A DNA stretch of 64,000 nt from positions 155,307-219,306 of the forward strand of contig NZ_QEKQ01000008.1 of NCBI RefSeq assembly GCF_003096655.1, in the 5' to 3' direction. Position numbers and translations under genes: made by a program. Positions 32,785 to 41,248 of the stretch are shown here, piece by piece. Source of the DNA: Tamilnaduibacter salinus (GTDB taxonomy: Bacteria > Pseudomonadota > Gammaproteobacteria > Pseudomonadales > Oleiphilaceae). The notes under the pieces are model-generated. The model worked only from the letters and a program-made list of their open reading frames with translations. It did no database searches and had not been told where the DNA came from. Each line of letters opens with the position of its first letter. The first letter of the stretch is position 1.

Positions 32785-32912
32785 TTTCCGCGTCCTTAGG
32801 CGGATTCCGCGGCGAAAAAGACAAGCCCGCTCGCTAAAGCTGTTAAAACTCTCAAACCTTAAAACATTGAAACTCACCATCTTCCGCGTCCTTCCGCGGA
32901 TTCCGCGGCGAA
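32785..32912. repeat. two right outer arms flanking a TTAAAACC block
   Basis: First arm TTTCCGCGTCCTTAGGCGGA…GCGGCGAA at 32785-32816, 11 nt after the HEPN stop. GTTAAAACTCTCAAACCTTA block at 32841-32874. Second arm CTTCCGCGTCCTTCCGCGGA…GCGGCGAA at 32882-32912, 6 nt before the wzz start. It is the last copy before 63.8 kb. Confidence 0.85.
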
Positions 32913-32918
32913 TAAAAC

Positions 32919-33872
32919 ATGAACGAAAGAACTGAACAGGCATATTACCCCGACGACGAAATCGACCTCCGGGACCTCTTCCGGACCTTATGGGACGGCA
33001 AATGGCTCATCATGGCCATCACCTTTGTCTTCGCCGTCGGCGGCGTCGCATACGCTCTCTGGCTCCCAGACATCTATAAATCCGAAGCCCTGCTTGCGCC
33101 TGCGAATGGCGAACAAAGTCGGCAACTGGGCGGTCAGCTTGGAAGTTTGGCCAGTCTTGCGGGCGTGAACATTGGCGAGGATGGCTCCAGCAAGGTTGTG
33201 ATCGCCAAGGAAACGTTGAAATCCCGAGCTTTCCTCGCTGATTTTATTCGTCGCCACAACCTGGAGGTACCTCTGATGGCGACTGAGGGGTGGAACGTGG
33301 AGAAGGGCGAGTGGATCATCGACCGTGAGGTGTACAACCCCGAGACAAACACATGGTTGAACGATGATGAGGGAGAAAGCATGAAGCCCTCGGACTGGGA
33401 CTTGGTCAAACGGTTTCGCCAGGAGCTTTTAAGTGTCAGCCAGTCCGAAGATACCGGAATGATCACGGTCAGTATTGACAGCAAGTCGCCTGTTGCGGCG
33501 CAGCAGTGGACGGAGTGGTTAGTCGAAGACATCAACGAACACATGCGTGAGCAGGACGTGCGCGAAGCCAATAAACGCATTGACTACCTGCGCGACAAAC
33601 TCCAAGAAACCAATATCACCGGCATGCAACAAGTGTTCTACCAGCTTATCGAAAGCGAAACCCGTACAGTCATGTTGGCCAATGCAAGTGATGAGTACGT
33701 GTTCGAGACCGTAGATCCGGCCGTGATCCCGGAGGAAGAGAGCGAGCCAAGCCGAGCATTGATCTGTGTTGTAATCACAATATTGGGCGGCATGCTGGCG
33801 GTTTTTGTCGTTTTCATCCGTTCTTTCATTGAGAGCAACCCTGATCAAGGAGGCTCTGAGTTTGCAAGCTGA
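32919..33872 (+). CDS. wzz: Wzz/GumC-family chain-length determinant
   Basis: 317 aa. Cytosolic start, TM1 about 30-50 (WLIMAITFVFAVGGVAYALW), periplasmic helical domain, TM2 about 278-300. EIDLRDLFRTLWDGKW and PDIYKSEALLAP are Wzz-family marks. There is no attached tyrosine kinase. It should set polymer length with a Wzy protein and contact the export protein at 28709. A second Wzz-like protein is at 48288. Confidence 0.9.
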   Translation: MNERTEQAYYPDDEIDLRDLFRTLWDGKWLIMAITFVFAVGGVAYALWLPDIYKSEALLAPANGEQSRQLGGQLGSLASLAGVNIGEDGSSKVVIAKETLKSRAFLADFIRRHNLEVPLMATEGWNVEKGEWIIDREVYNPETNTWLNDDEGESMKPSDWDLVKRFRQELLSVSQSEDTGMITVSIDSKSPVAAQQWTEWLVEDINEHMREQDVREANKRIDYLRDKLQETNITGMQQVFYQLIESETRTVMLANASDEYVFETVDPAVIPEEESEPSRALICVVITILGGMLAVFVVFIRSFIESNPDQGGSEFAS

Positions 33873-34075
33873 ATTGAGGAGCTGATTTCACTACCAGCGG
33901 AAGAAAAGACAACAGAGCATTTCGGCTCTCAAACAGCAGAGATGACCTGCCCCAACCTGTTGGACAGCATCGCTTCCACTCAACTTTTCTACAGCAAACC
34001 GCTGACTTTTTCGTTGCTTGAGGGCACGGGCGGCTTCTTGGAAGTACAATTTAGAGGAATAGCACTCGTAAATTC

Positions 34076-35461
34076 ATGACAATCCATGATGGTACCGAAA
34101 AGCCAAACTTGGTGAGACTTATACGCAGGTTTTCGATCAGTGGCTTGACGGGGCAATTCGGCAGGACTGCGTTTGGGAGCCTGCTATTAAAGGTTACTAA
34201 TGTCTGCCTAGGATTTACGTTGGCAATTGTGCTTGCGCGCGTACTCGGCGCTGAAGGCTATGGCACCTACGCCTACGTTTTTTCTCTGATTTCCATTCTT
34301 GCGATTCCTGCACAGTTCGGGCTGCCAAAACTTGTCCTAAGAGAAACCGCGCGTGCTCAAGTGCGCGAGCAATGGAGCCTGATGCGTGGCGTTTGGCGAT
34401 GGTCATCGTTGATGACGCTAGCGATGACAATCGCTCTAGCACTGATTGCACTCGGCACAGCCTGGTTGTTCCAAAGTCGTTTCGCACCGGTACAGCTTCA
34501 CACATTTTATTGGGGCATAGCCTTGGTCCCGTTGATTGCATTCGGTGCGTTGCGCGGAGCCGCCCTTCAGGGATTGCGTCGGGTTATTATAGGAAAACTG
34601 CCGGAGACAACGGTTCGTCCGGTGTTGCTTGTAGCAGTTATCCTTGTACTTGCCTATTTGGGCGAAGAGCTTAGTGCTTCACGTGCTATGGCGATTCACG
34701 CTGTCGCCGCGGCAGTAGCATTTGGTTTCGGCGCCTTGTGGTTGCGGCAGAACCGCCCGGTAGCTCTGCGAGACAAACCGGTGCCACAATACCAATCTAG
34801 GCGTTGGATTACGGCAATACTACCGCTGGCTCTGACGGCTGGATTGTTTAAAATTAATCAATATTCGGATATATTAATACTCGGTCTTTTTAAAGACGCA
34901 GAAAACGTTGGCTCCTATCGTGTAGCAGTTCAGGGCTCGCTTCTAGTAGCTTTTGGTCTCCAATGCGCCGAGCTAGTTATCTCTCCTTATATAGTAAGGT
35001 TGTATGAGCGTAATGACTCTCTAAAGCTACAGGACCTCACTTTAATTGTCGCGAAGATTGCATCAATTATTGCCATAGTTGGGGTAAGTATATTTATTTT
35101 TTTCGGCAAAACCCTTTTGGTCACGGTATTTGGAGAGGCCTTTAAGCAAGCGTACATTCCACTAGTCATATTATCTATAGGCCAAGTGTTTAATTCTACA
35201 TTTGGTCCTGTCGCGTTTTTGTTGAATATGACACAAAATGAGCGCGCGCCTTTGCAAGCGATGGCCGTTGCGGCCACCGTTAATATCTTATTAAATCTAT
35301 CACTGATTCCCCATTTTGGTTTGGCCGGAGCCGCATCCGCAACATCATTAGCTTTGGCAATCTGGAACTTTTTGCTTTGGCGATCAGTGCGCAACCGGCT
35401 AGGAATCGAAAGCCTTTTCCCTGTATATTACTTCAAAAGGCTAAAATCAAAAAAAAGCTGA
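34076..35461 (+). CDS. Wzx-type oligosaccharide flippase (first copy)
   Basis: 461 aa with about 12-14 membrane segments. Starts RRFSISGLTGQFGRTAFGSL and follows the polysaccharide-transporter pattern (ARVLGAEGYGTYAYVFS, ETARAQVREQWSLMRGVWRW). It moves lipid-linked repeat units to the periplasmic side. It is clearly paralogous to the protein at 50238 (compare LRGAALQGLRRVIIGKLPE with LRAGALRGLRRVYLGQLPE). The second half of the gene is markedly AT-rich. Confidence 0.9.
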   Translation: MTIHDGTEKPNLVRLIRRFSISGLTGQFGRTAFGSLLLKVTNVCLGFTLAIVLARVLGAEGYGTYAYVFSLISILAIPAQFGLPKLVLRETARAQVREQWSLMRGVWRWSSLMTLAMTIALALIALGTAWLFQSRFAPVQLHTFYWGIALVPLIAFGALRGAALQGLRRVIIGKLPETTVRPVLLVAVILVLAYLGEELSASRAMAIHAVAAAVAFGFGALWLRQNRPVALRDKPVPQYQSRRWITAILPLALTAGLFKINQYSDILILGLFKDAENVGSYRVAVQGSLLVAFGLQCAELVISPYIVRLYERNDSLKLQDLTLIVAKIASIIAIVGVSIFIFFGKTLLVTVFGEAFKQAYIPLVILSIGQVFNSTFGPVAFLLNMTQNERAPLQAMAVAATVNILLNLSLIPHFGLAGAASATSLALAIWNFLLWRSVRNRLGIESLFPVYYFKRLKSKKS

Positions 35462-35584
35462 TATCGCAGTATTTATAGGGCTGCGTCGGCCATGTCATAT
35501 ATGGCTGAGGCTTTTTGCATTTTAGTTTTGTTGAGCGAAGTCTAGCCTGTTAATTGTGATTACATCTAGCAAATATGTGAAAAA

Positions 35585-36892
35585 TTGCAAGTGAAAATTT
35601 CATTAGTGCAATTGTCAAAATTGATATCGCTTCTATTAATCGCAACCATTTCTTTTCAGAATATAAGGTTGTTATTTTTAGGGCCGCTGGTCTTGAGTAT
35701 CACAAACTTATTCCTGTTGATTAACTTGGTAGTGTTGCTGACTTATGTGGCTCGTAAAGAAAAGATCGTAATTGGTAGATATCAAATGCCATATGTGGCA
35801 ATTCTTTCAGGGTTTGGTGCATTGGCGGTGCTATCGTGCATTTGGCATGCAAGGTTTGAGGTTGTTGCTCCTATTGCGAGCTCAATGTTGTTGACTTTAC
35901 TCATTGTGGCAAGCATAAGAGAAATCAATATTAGATACTGGGAAGCTGCAATTCTACTTTCGGCCGTTCTAGCAGTAATCTTCGCGATCGGACATTCTGC
36001 TAACCTTATCCCTCTTTTTGGATTCGAAGGACCAGTTCCACATCGAGGTAAAATACTACCAATTGATTTGAAACAAGGCTATACCGGTCTTATCGGTACT
36101 CGTGGATCATACGGTATATTGTGTATTCTGGGGATAGTCGTTGGTTTGTGGTGGTGGAGGTGCGGTTCAATACCAAGAAAACTAGTCGCTTTATCATCGA
36201 TATTGGCGATAATTTTCTCAGTTGCACTTAGCCTGTCTCGCAGTACCTGGTTAGCGATCGGAATAACCATGTTCGCTTATATTCCATTACGTTGGATGGT
36301 CGCGGGAACCAGTCGATACAACCGCTTGAATCGCGGTGTCATTATCGCGGTAGTAGTAGCATTCATTGGAATGTGGTTGGCTCTATATGGTGTGCCGTCG
36401 AGTGTTTCGGATAGTTATAATTTGATGGTCTCTATCCGGGAACGTTCGGTGGAGAGTCGTTGGTCACAATATCAAGCCGCTCTGGATTTGTCGGTCAATG
36501 CCCCGATATTCGGTTTGTCGAGTAGCCAGATGGAGCGTTTGTTTTCTGAGCATGTGTTGCATAATTCGATGTTAGCAGTTTTACTCGAAATAGGCATTTT
36601 CCCGCTTATATTTTTTGTGGCTTTGCATGCGTGGTTGATAAAAGATTTAATAAAAATTGCACTGGTTGACAGTTATTATGAAAATCGTTTGAGGGCTGCT
36701 GTTTGGCTAAGTGGGCTATTTGGAGTGATTGTGGAAATGTCACTGTTTAGAGGATATCAAACGAATATGTTCTGGGTTTTTGTTGGGCTACTCGTTGCTG
36801 ATATTATCCGGATGCGGAGAGGTGTTTCTTTCAAATGTGATCGAGTTGCTAATAGCGGATTTCTAGGTTCTCCGCGCCCGGGCGGAAGCTAG
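35585..36892 (+). CDS. Wzy / O-antigen-ligase-like polymerase
   Basis: 435 aa, about 10-12 membrane segments. The periplasmic loop contains the O-antigen-ligase mark HNSMLAVLLEIGIFPLI, and SLSRSTWLAIGITM precedes it. Start is uncertain: TTG 35585 or GTG 35591, with no good Shine-Dalgarno. It should join repeat units or attach polymer to an acceptor. AT-rich. Confidence 0.8.
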   Translation: MQVKISLVQLSKLISLLLIATISFQNIRLLFLGPLVLSITNLFLLINLVVLLTYVARKEKIVIGRYQMPYVAILSGFGALAVLSCIWHARFEVVAPIASSMLLTLLIVASIREINIRYWEAAILLSAVLAVIFAIGHSANLIPLFGFEGPVPHRGKILPIDLKQGYTGLIGTRGSYGILCILGIVVGLWWWRCGSIPRKLVALSSILAIIFSVALSLSRSTWLAIGITMFAYIPLRWMVAGTSRYNRLNRGVIIAVVVAFIGMWLALYGVPSSVSDSYNLMVSIRERSVESRWSQYQAALDLSVNAPIFGLSSSQMERLFSEHVLHNSMLAVLLEIGIFPLIFFVALHAWLIKDLIKIALVDSYYENRLRAAVWLSGLFGVIVEMSLFRGYQTNMFWVFVGLLVADIIRMRRGVSFKCDRVANSGFLGSPRPGGS

Positions 36893-37037
36893 TGGGGGCG
36901 CAGGTAGGTCATAACCAACGTGTGTGCTCAAATAATCGATTGGCATATCTGTTATCTAGTCAAATCTCTTTGTTCTGGCGTTATTTCGAGCGTCGATAGT
37001 AAATACGAGAGAGGCGGGCAACTCATATGAGTCTGAA

Positions 37038-38204
37038 ATGATAAACCACAATAAAATGCCGCGAGTGTTATTTTTTAGTGCCTATCTACCAAGTAAAGGC
37101 GGAACTATTAGGCGATTGCAGCACTGGGCAAGAATGCTGAAAGATTCTTGTCATATTACCATACTGTATGGCGCACCGGATAACTCGATAACTAATGATG
37201 TGGTTCGTAGGGAGCTCGGTATCGAGCAAAATATAACATTGATCAGCATATCAGCACCGCCGTATTTGAGAGGTGGGCTGGTAAGGTTGAAGGCGGCAAA
37301 AAAAGCATGGGATGAGTTTGGCTCCGGAGACCATGATATTGTCATACCAATGAGGGGAGACTCGGAAACAATCACCGCGGGCATTATAAAGTTACGCGAT
37401 CGACTTAAAAGAAAAAGGCCAGGGTTCGTGAGCTGCTGCGCTGGTGAAAATATGCCGCCTATCGCGTACAAAGGAAGAATGAAAGGGAGGCTGTATCGTC
37501 TCTTGATACGCTGGGCATACTGTACCAGTGAGATGATTATAGCGATAACTCCTTCCTTAAAGCGTTATTTGCATCAACAGGGGATATCTGAGAATAGAAT
37601 ACAAGTGATACCAATATCTGTACGCTACGATCCTGATCATAGCGAGGTATTACATCAAAGGCCCTTTGTTTTTGGTATTGTCTCTAGGTTGACAGCGAGT
37701 AAAGGTATCAGCTTGGCAATACACGCATTTAACAACATGAAATTCAAGGGCGACGCGCAGTTTCGAATTTATGGCTCGGGGCCTGAGGAAGCGCTAGCAC
37801 GCCAACTAGTAAAGGACTTGTCTTTAACTAACGTGATAACCTTCCATGGTTACGAAAAGCCTGAGGTAGCCTTTGGTTCGATTGATTGTGGTATTTTGGC
37901 GAGTGAGTCAGAAGGGCTGCCACGAAGCATTTTAGAGGCTGGAAGTTTGGGGGTGCCCTATATTGCAACAAATGTTGGTGGCGTTCCTGACCTGATAGTC
38001 CACCATGAAAATGGTTGGCTTTTCGAGTGCGGAAATAAAAGCGAATTGACTTATTTAATGGAATATGTTTTGAGAAATAAAGAGTCTGTTAGGCTTGCTG
38101 GGAATAATATGCGAGAAATTGTCAAATATGAATATAGTGGCGAGATCGAAAAGAATAGGCTGCTTGGTGTTATAAATAACATTTCTTATAATGGAAGCCT
38201 TTGA
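37038..38204 (+). CDS. glycosyltransferase, GT4 family
   Basis: 388 aa, GT-B fold. N-terminal FFSAYLPSKGGTIRRLQHW; C-terminal domain with FGIVSRLTASKGISLAI, YGSGPEEAL, and ESEGLPRSILEAGSLGVPYI, the E-x7-E donor motif of GT4. Sugar specificity cannot be read. AT-rich like its neighbours. Its stop and the next ATG overlap. Confidence 0.88.
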   Translation: MINHNKMPRVLFFSAYLPSKGGTIRRLQHWARMLKDSCHITILYGAPDNSITNDVVRRELGIEQNITLISISAPPYLRGGLVRLKAAKKAWDEFGSGDHDIVIPMRGDSETITAGIIKLRDRLKRKRPGFVSCCAGENMPPIAYKGRMKGRLYRLLIRWAYCTSEMIIAITPSLKRYLHQQGISENRIQVIPISVRYDPDHSEVLHQRPFVFGIVSRLTASKGISLAIHAFNNMKFKGDAQFRIYGSGPEEALARQLVKDLSLTNVITFHGYEKPEVAFGSIDCGILASESEGLPRSILEAGSLGVPYIATNVGGVPDLIVHHENGWLFECGNKSELTYLMEYVLRNKESVRLAGNNMREIVKYEYSGEIEKNRLLGVINNISYNGSL

Positions 38205-39076
38205 TGTTGTTTAGCGGATGTCCAAATTTTTTGATACCGGGAGCCGGTAAGAGCGGTACTACTTATTTGGCTAGCATTTTGTCTCAGCATCCCGATATAT
38301 ATATACCCTCGGGGAAAGAGCCAGCTTATTTTAGTGCTTGGCCGGAGCGTGGAAATTTTAAATTCGGGGTTCATCAGTATCGTAAGAACTTTCAAGAAGT
38401 TTCTAGCGAGACACGGATTGGTGAAGCATCTACTGTTTATATGTATGACCCCGAATCACCAAAGTTGATCCGCGAACAGTTAGGGGATATACCATTAATT
38501 TTTATTTTGCGTAATCCGGTAGAGCGAATTTATTCAAATTATTGGCAAGAGATAAAAGCCGGAAAAGAGCTGCCGCTTTTTTCGGAAATGATTGAGTCCG
38601 GTCATCCTCGGTTTCTTGAAATGCTGTGGGTAAGTCGTTATGGGGCTCATTTGGAGCGTTATTTTACATATTTCTCTAAAGAAAATATTTTAGTAACATT
38701 TCTCGATGATCTTAAAGATGATCCGGAGGCATATGTCTGGAAAGTGCTTGAGTTTCTTCAGGTCTCAGCAGATGTGCCTGATTTGGGTTTGTATACACGG
38801 GCCAATGATTCAGGTCTGCCAAAATCAAAATTAGTTGCGAGAGGGTTGAGGAATCGCCGTCTTTTACAAACTGTGCGTTCTTTAACACCAGCTTGGGCGT
38901 ATGATTACTTAGGACGTACAGTTAGGTGGGCGAGAAGGGTTAACGAGCAATCTTATGTCTATCCGACGATAGATGCGAAATCACATCGTATTTTATTGAG
39001 TGAATTGGAAGCGGATATTAGATTAACCGAGAGCATTCTTGGTTGTGATCTAAGCTCATGGCGAACAACTAAGTGA
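38204..39076 (+). CDS. PAPS-dependent sulfotransferase 1
   Basis: 290 aa. ATG 38204 overlaps the preceding stop (TGATG). The 5'-phosphosulfate loop is PGAGKSGTTYLASILSQHPD near residue 15, and the 3'-phosphate motif is FILRNPVERIYSNYW near 105. These are the two hallmark motifs of heparan-sulfate-type sulfotransferases. It should sulfate the polysaccharide repeat in the cytosol. Strongly AT-rich and unlike the sulfotransferases at 40283 and 51611 in codon use. Confidence 0.9.
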   Translation: MLFSGCPNFLIPGAGKSGTTYLASILSQHPDIYIPSGKEPAYFSAWPERGNFKFGVHQYRKNFQEVSSETRIGEASTVYMYDPESPKLIREQLGDIPLIFILRNPVERIYSNYWQEIKAGKELPLFSEMIESGHPRFLEMLWVSRYGAHLERYFTYFSKENILVTFLDDLKDDPEAYVWKVLEFLQVSADVPDLGLYTRANDSGLPKSKLVARGLRNRRLLQTVRSLTPAWAYDYLGRTVRWARRVNEQSYVYPTIDAKSHRILLSELEADIRLTESILGCDLSSWRTTK

Positions 39077-39165
39077 TGCGATTAAATAAATTGTATTTGG
39101 TTATTTTTTTAGTAGTAATTATCCTAATCATTTTTATTGCTAAATCTTCTTTCGAGCTTTCTTAG
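39076..39165 (+). CDS. small single-span membrane peptide (29 aa)
   Basis: ATG 39076 overlaps the sulfotransferase stop (TGATG) and the frame ends at TAG 39163-39165. Product: basic MRLNKLY start, then about 19 hydrophobic residues (LVIFLVVIILIIFIA) and a short polar tail. Coupled start and clear single-span topology support a real small protein; AT-rich sequence can also give such peptides by chance. No family recognised. Confidence 0.4.
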   Translation: MRLNKLYLVIFLVVIILIIFIAKSSFELS

Positions 39166-39183
39166 CATTCCGGTAGCCAGGAA

Positions 39184-40278
39184 ATGAAAGTTTTTATCTA
39201 TGAGCATTATGATACTGGCATTGGTGGCAACCAGCGGTATCTAATGTTGTTGATTGAACGGTTCGCCGAACTCTATGGCAATGCGGTAGAAGTTGTATTG
39301 GCAGTGCCGAGCAAGGGCGTTTTTTATCAGGCTGTTTGTCAGAACGATGATGTTGTTGCGCTCGAGTGCAAAGGTTTGACCAGCCGTGTTTTTGCCTTGT
39401 GGCGGCAGATACGATCGACAAAGCCGGATGTGATTTTGTGCCACAACGAGGCCTCGCTATTAACGGTACTGCCCGCAGCCTTGGCTCGTCGGATTGCTCT
39501 GATTTGGCATGTAAAGAATCTCCGCCGAGGCGGCTGGAGTGATTTTTTGTGTTTTCTGTTTGCACGGCGTGTTCTTGCAATCGCTCCGCAGAGTCTTGAT
39601 GTTAAGAGCCAACGACTTGTGAATTGGTTTCGGGACAAATCCTATGTTCAACCGATTGGCACGCGACTGGATGAATTCAGCGACATTAATGCGGACACGG
39701 CTGATTCATATGGTGCGGGCGGCTCGCTGCGTATTTTGGCAGTTATGTTTGTCGGTGAGGCCAAGGGGACGGATACCCTGATCGAGGCGCTCGAATGGCT
39801 TGATCAGCACCATGTGTCGGTAGATGTGCGGATCGTGGGGGCCACGGCTCCAGGCTGTGAACGACTGGCGGCTGATTTGCGGGCGAGAAGTGACCAACTG
39901 GAACGTGTTCAAGTTGAATGGCTGGGATGGCGGGATGATATACGAAGTATGCTGGAGTGGACGCAGGTGGTGGTGAATCCAACACGCCGAGACGGCGTGC
40001 CTCGCAGCATTATCGAGGCCATGGCTGCAGCTAGGCCAGTTATCGGTAGCCGTATCGGCGGTGTTCCTGAAGCCATTGTTGATGGGGAAACAGGCTATTT
40101 GATCGAAGCGGGTGATGCCATCGGGTTGGCGAAGAAGATCTCGAAACTGGCAGATGACGCGCCGACTAGGCAACGGTTTGGGCAGGCAGCTCGTGCTCGG
40201 GCATTGGAGCGATATGACATCGATCAGCATGTGAAACGGTTGAAAGAGCACTTGGACGCTGTAGTTGAAGGAGGTTAA
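39184..40278 (+). CDS. glycosyltransferase, GT4 family
   Basis: 364 aa. MKVFIYEHYDTGIGGNQRYL start, then GT-B second domain with AVMFVGEAKGTDTLIEALEW, WLGWRDDIRSML, and RRDGVPRSIIEAMAAARPVI (E-x7-E). The ATG follows CCAGGAA. Base composition returns to GC-richer values within this gene. Confidence 0.88.
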   Translation: MKVFIYEHYDTGIGGNQRYLMLLIERFAELYGNAVEVVLAVPSKGVFYQAVCQNDDVVALECKGLTSRVFALWRQIRSTKPDVILCHNEASLLTVLPAALARRIALIWHVKNLRRGGWSDFLCFLFARRVLAIAPQSLDVKSQRLVNWFRDKSYVQPIGTRLDEFSDINADTADSYGAGGSLRILAVMFVGEAKGTDTLIEALEWLDQHHVSVDVRIVGATAPGCERLAADLRARSDQLERVQVEWLGWRDDIRSMLEWTQVVVNPTRRDGVPRSIIEAMAAARPVIGSRIGGVPEAIVDGETGYLIEAGDAIGLAKKISKLADDAPTRQRFGQAARARALERYDIDQHVKRLKEHLDAVVEGG

Positions 40279-40282
40279 TTTG

Positions 40283-41116
40283 ATGTTGCCGGACGCCTTG
40301 GTTATTGGCCCGATGCGTTCGGGTACGAGCTGGATCCATGACTATCTGCAGGCACGGGGCGATATTGCTTTGCCTGGTGGCGTGAAGGAGACATTTTTTT
40401 TTGATCGGTACTATGAAAAGGGTAGCTCGTGGTATCGGCGCCATTTTGCTTATGCGGATAGAGCTGATTACCAGTGTGTCGCAGAGGTTGCGCCGAGCTA
40501 CTTTCATTCCGAGTCAGCCCCTGAGAGGGTGCGTAACACGCTAGGAGACGTGCCGCTGGTTGTGACGCTGCGCGACCCCGTGCGAAGGGCGTGGTCGCAT
40601 TATTTACACTTGCGTCGCTACGGCTACACCCGCTCGTCGTTGCGAGAAGCCACGGATGCGTTTCCAGAGATACTGGAAGCAAGCCGTTATGGGGCTTGTT
40701 TGAATCGCTGGCAAGCAGTTTTTGGCCGACACCGGCTATTCGTGCTTTGGCAAGAGGATCTTGCAGTCGCGCCAGAGGCGTACACGCGGGGGTTGTGCAA
40801 TGGACTGGGGATTGAGTATTTCTCGCCAGCGGGGTTGCTGCAGCAGAAACGTAATGAGGCAACGTTGCCGCGATTTCCCCGGCTGGCGGCGGCCGGCGAT
40901 CGAACGGCGCATTTTCTGCGGGCTAGACGTTTTTATGGCGTAGTGAATTTGGCCAAACGCATGGGGTTGAAAGGGGTGTTTTTTGGTCGGCCCGGTGTGA
41001 ACGCTTTGCCCTCGCTTACGGACGCGGATGCCCAGTGGCTCGCGTCTGCGCTCGACGACGCGCCACCAGAGTGGGCACTCGCGCTACGGGGCGATTCGCA
41101 TGGAGAAGTCGAATGA
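40283..41116 (+). CDS. PAPS-dependent sulfotransferase 2
   Basis: 277 aa. ATG 40283 is preferred over TTG 40265 because AAGGAGG lies at 40268-40274. 5'-PSB loop IGPMRSGTSWIHDYLQARGD, KETFFFD, and 3'-PB TLRDPVRRAWSHYLHLRRYG are all present. Starts just after the preceding glycosyltransferase stop. Confidence 0.9.
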   Translation: MLPDALVIGPMRSGTSWIHDYLQARGDIALPGGVKETFFFDRYYEKGSSWYRRHFAYADRADYQCVAEVAPSYFHSESAPERVRNTLGDVPLVVTLRDPVRRAWSHYLHLRRYGYTRSSLREATDAFPEILEASRYGACLNRWQAVFGRHRLFVLWQEDLAVAPEAYTRGLCNGLGIEYFSPAGLLQQKRNEATLPRFPRLAAAGDRTAHFLRARRFYGVVNLAKRMGLKGVFFGRPGVNALPSLTDADAQWLASALDDAPPEWALALRGDSHGEVE

Positions 41117-41248
41117 GTGAGGGAGGGCCGTATCGGTATGCCCTTGAGGTCAATAGCTCGTGATTACCCAACTCGCTATAAAGTGTGTTTATCAGCAGCC
41201 TGGTTCAGGCCTGAACTTGGCCAAGCATCTTGGTAGCGGAATCTGATC

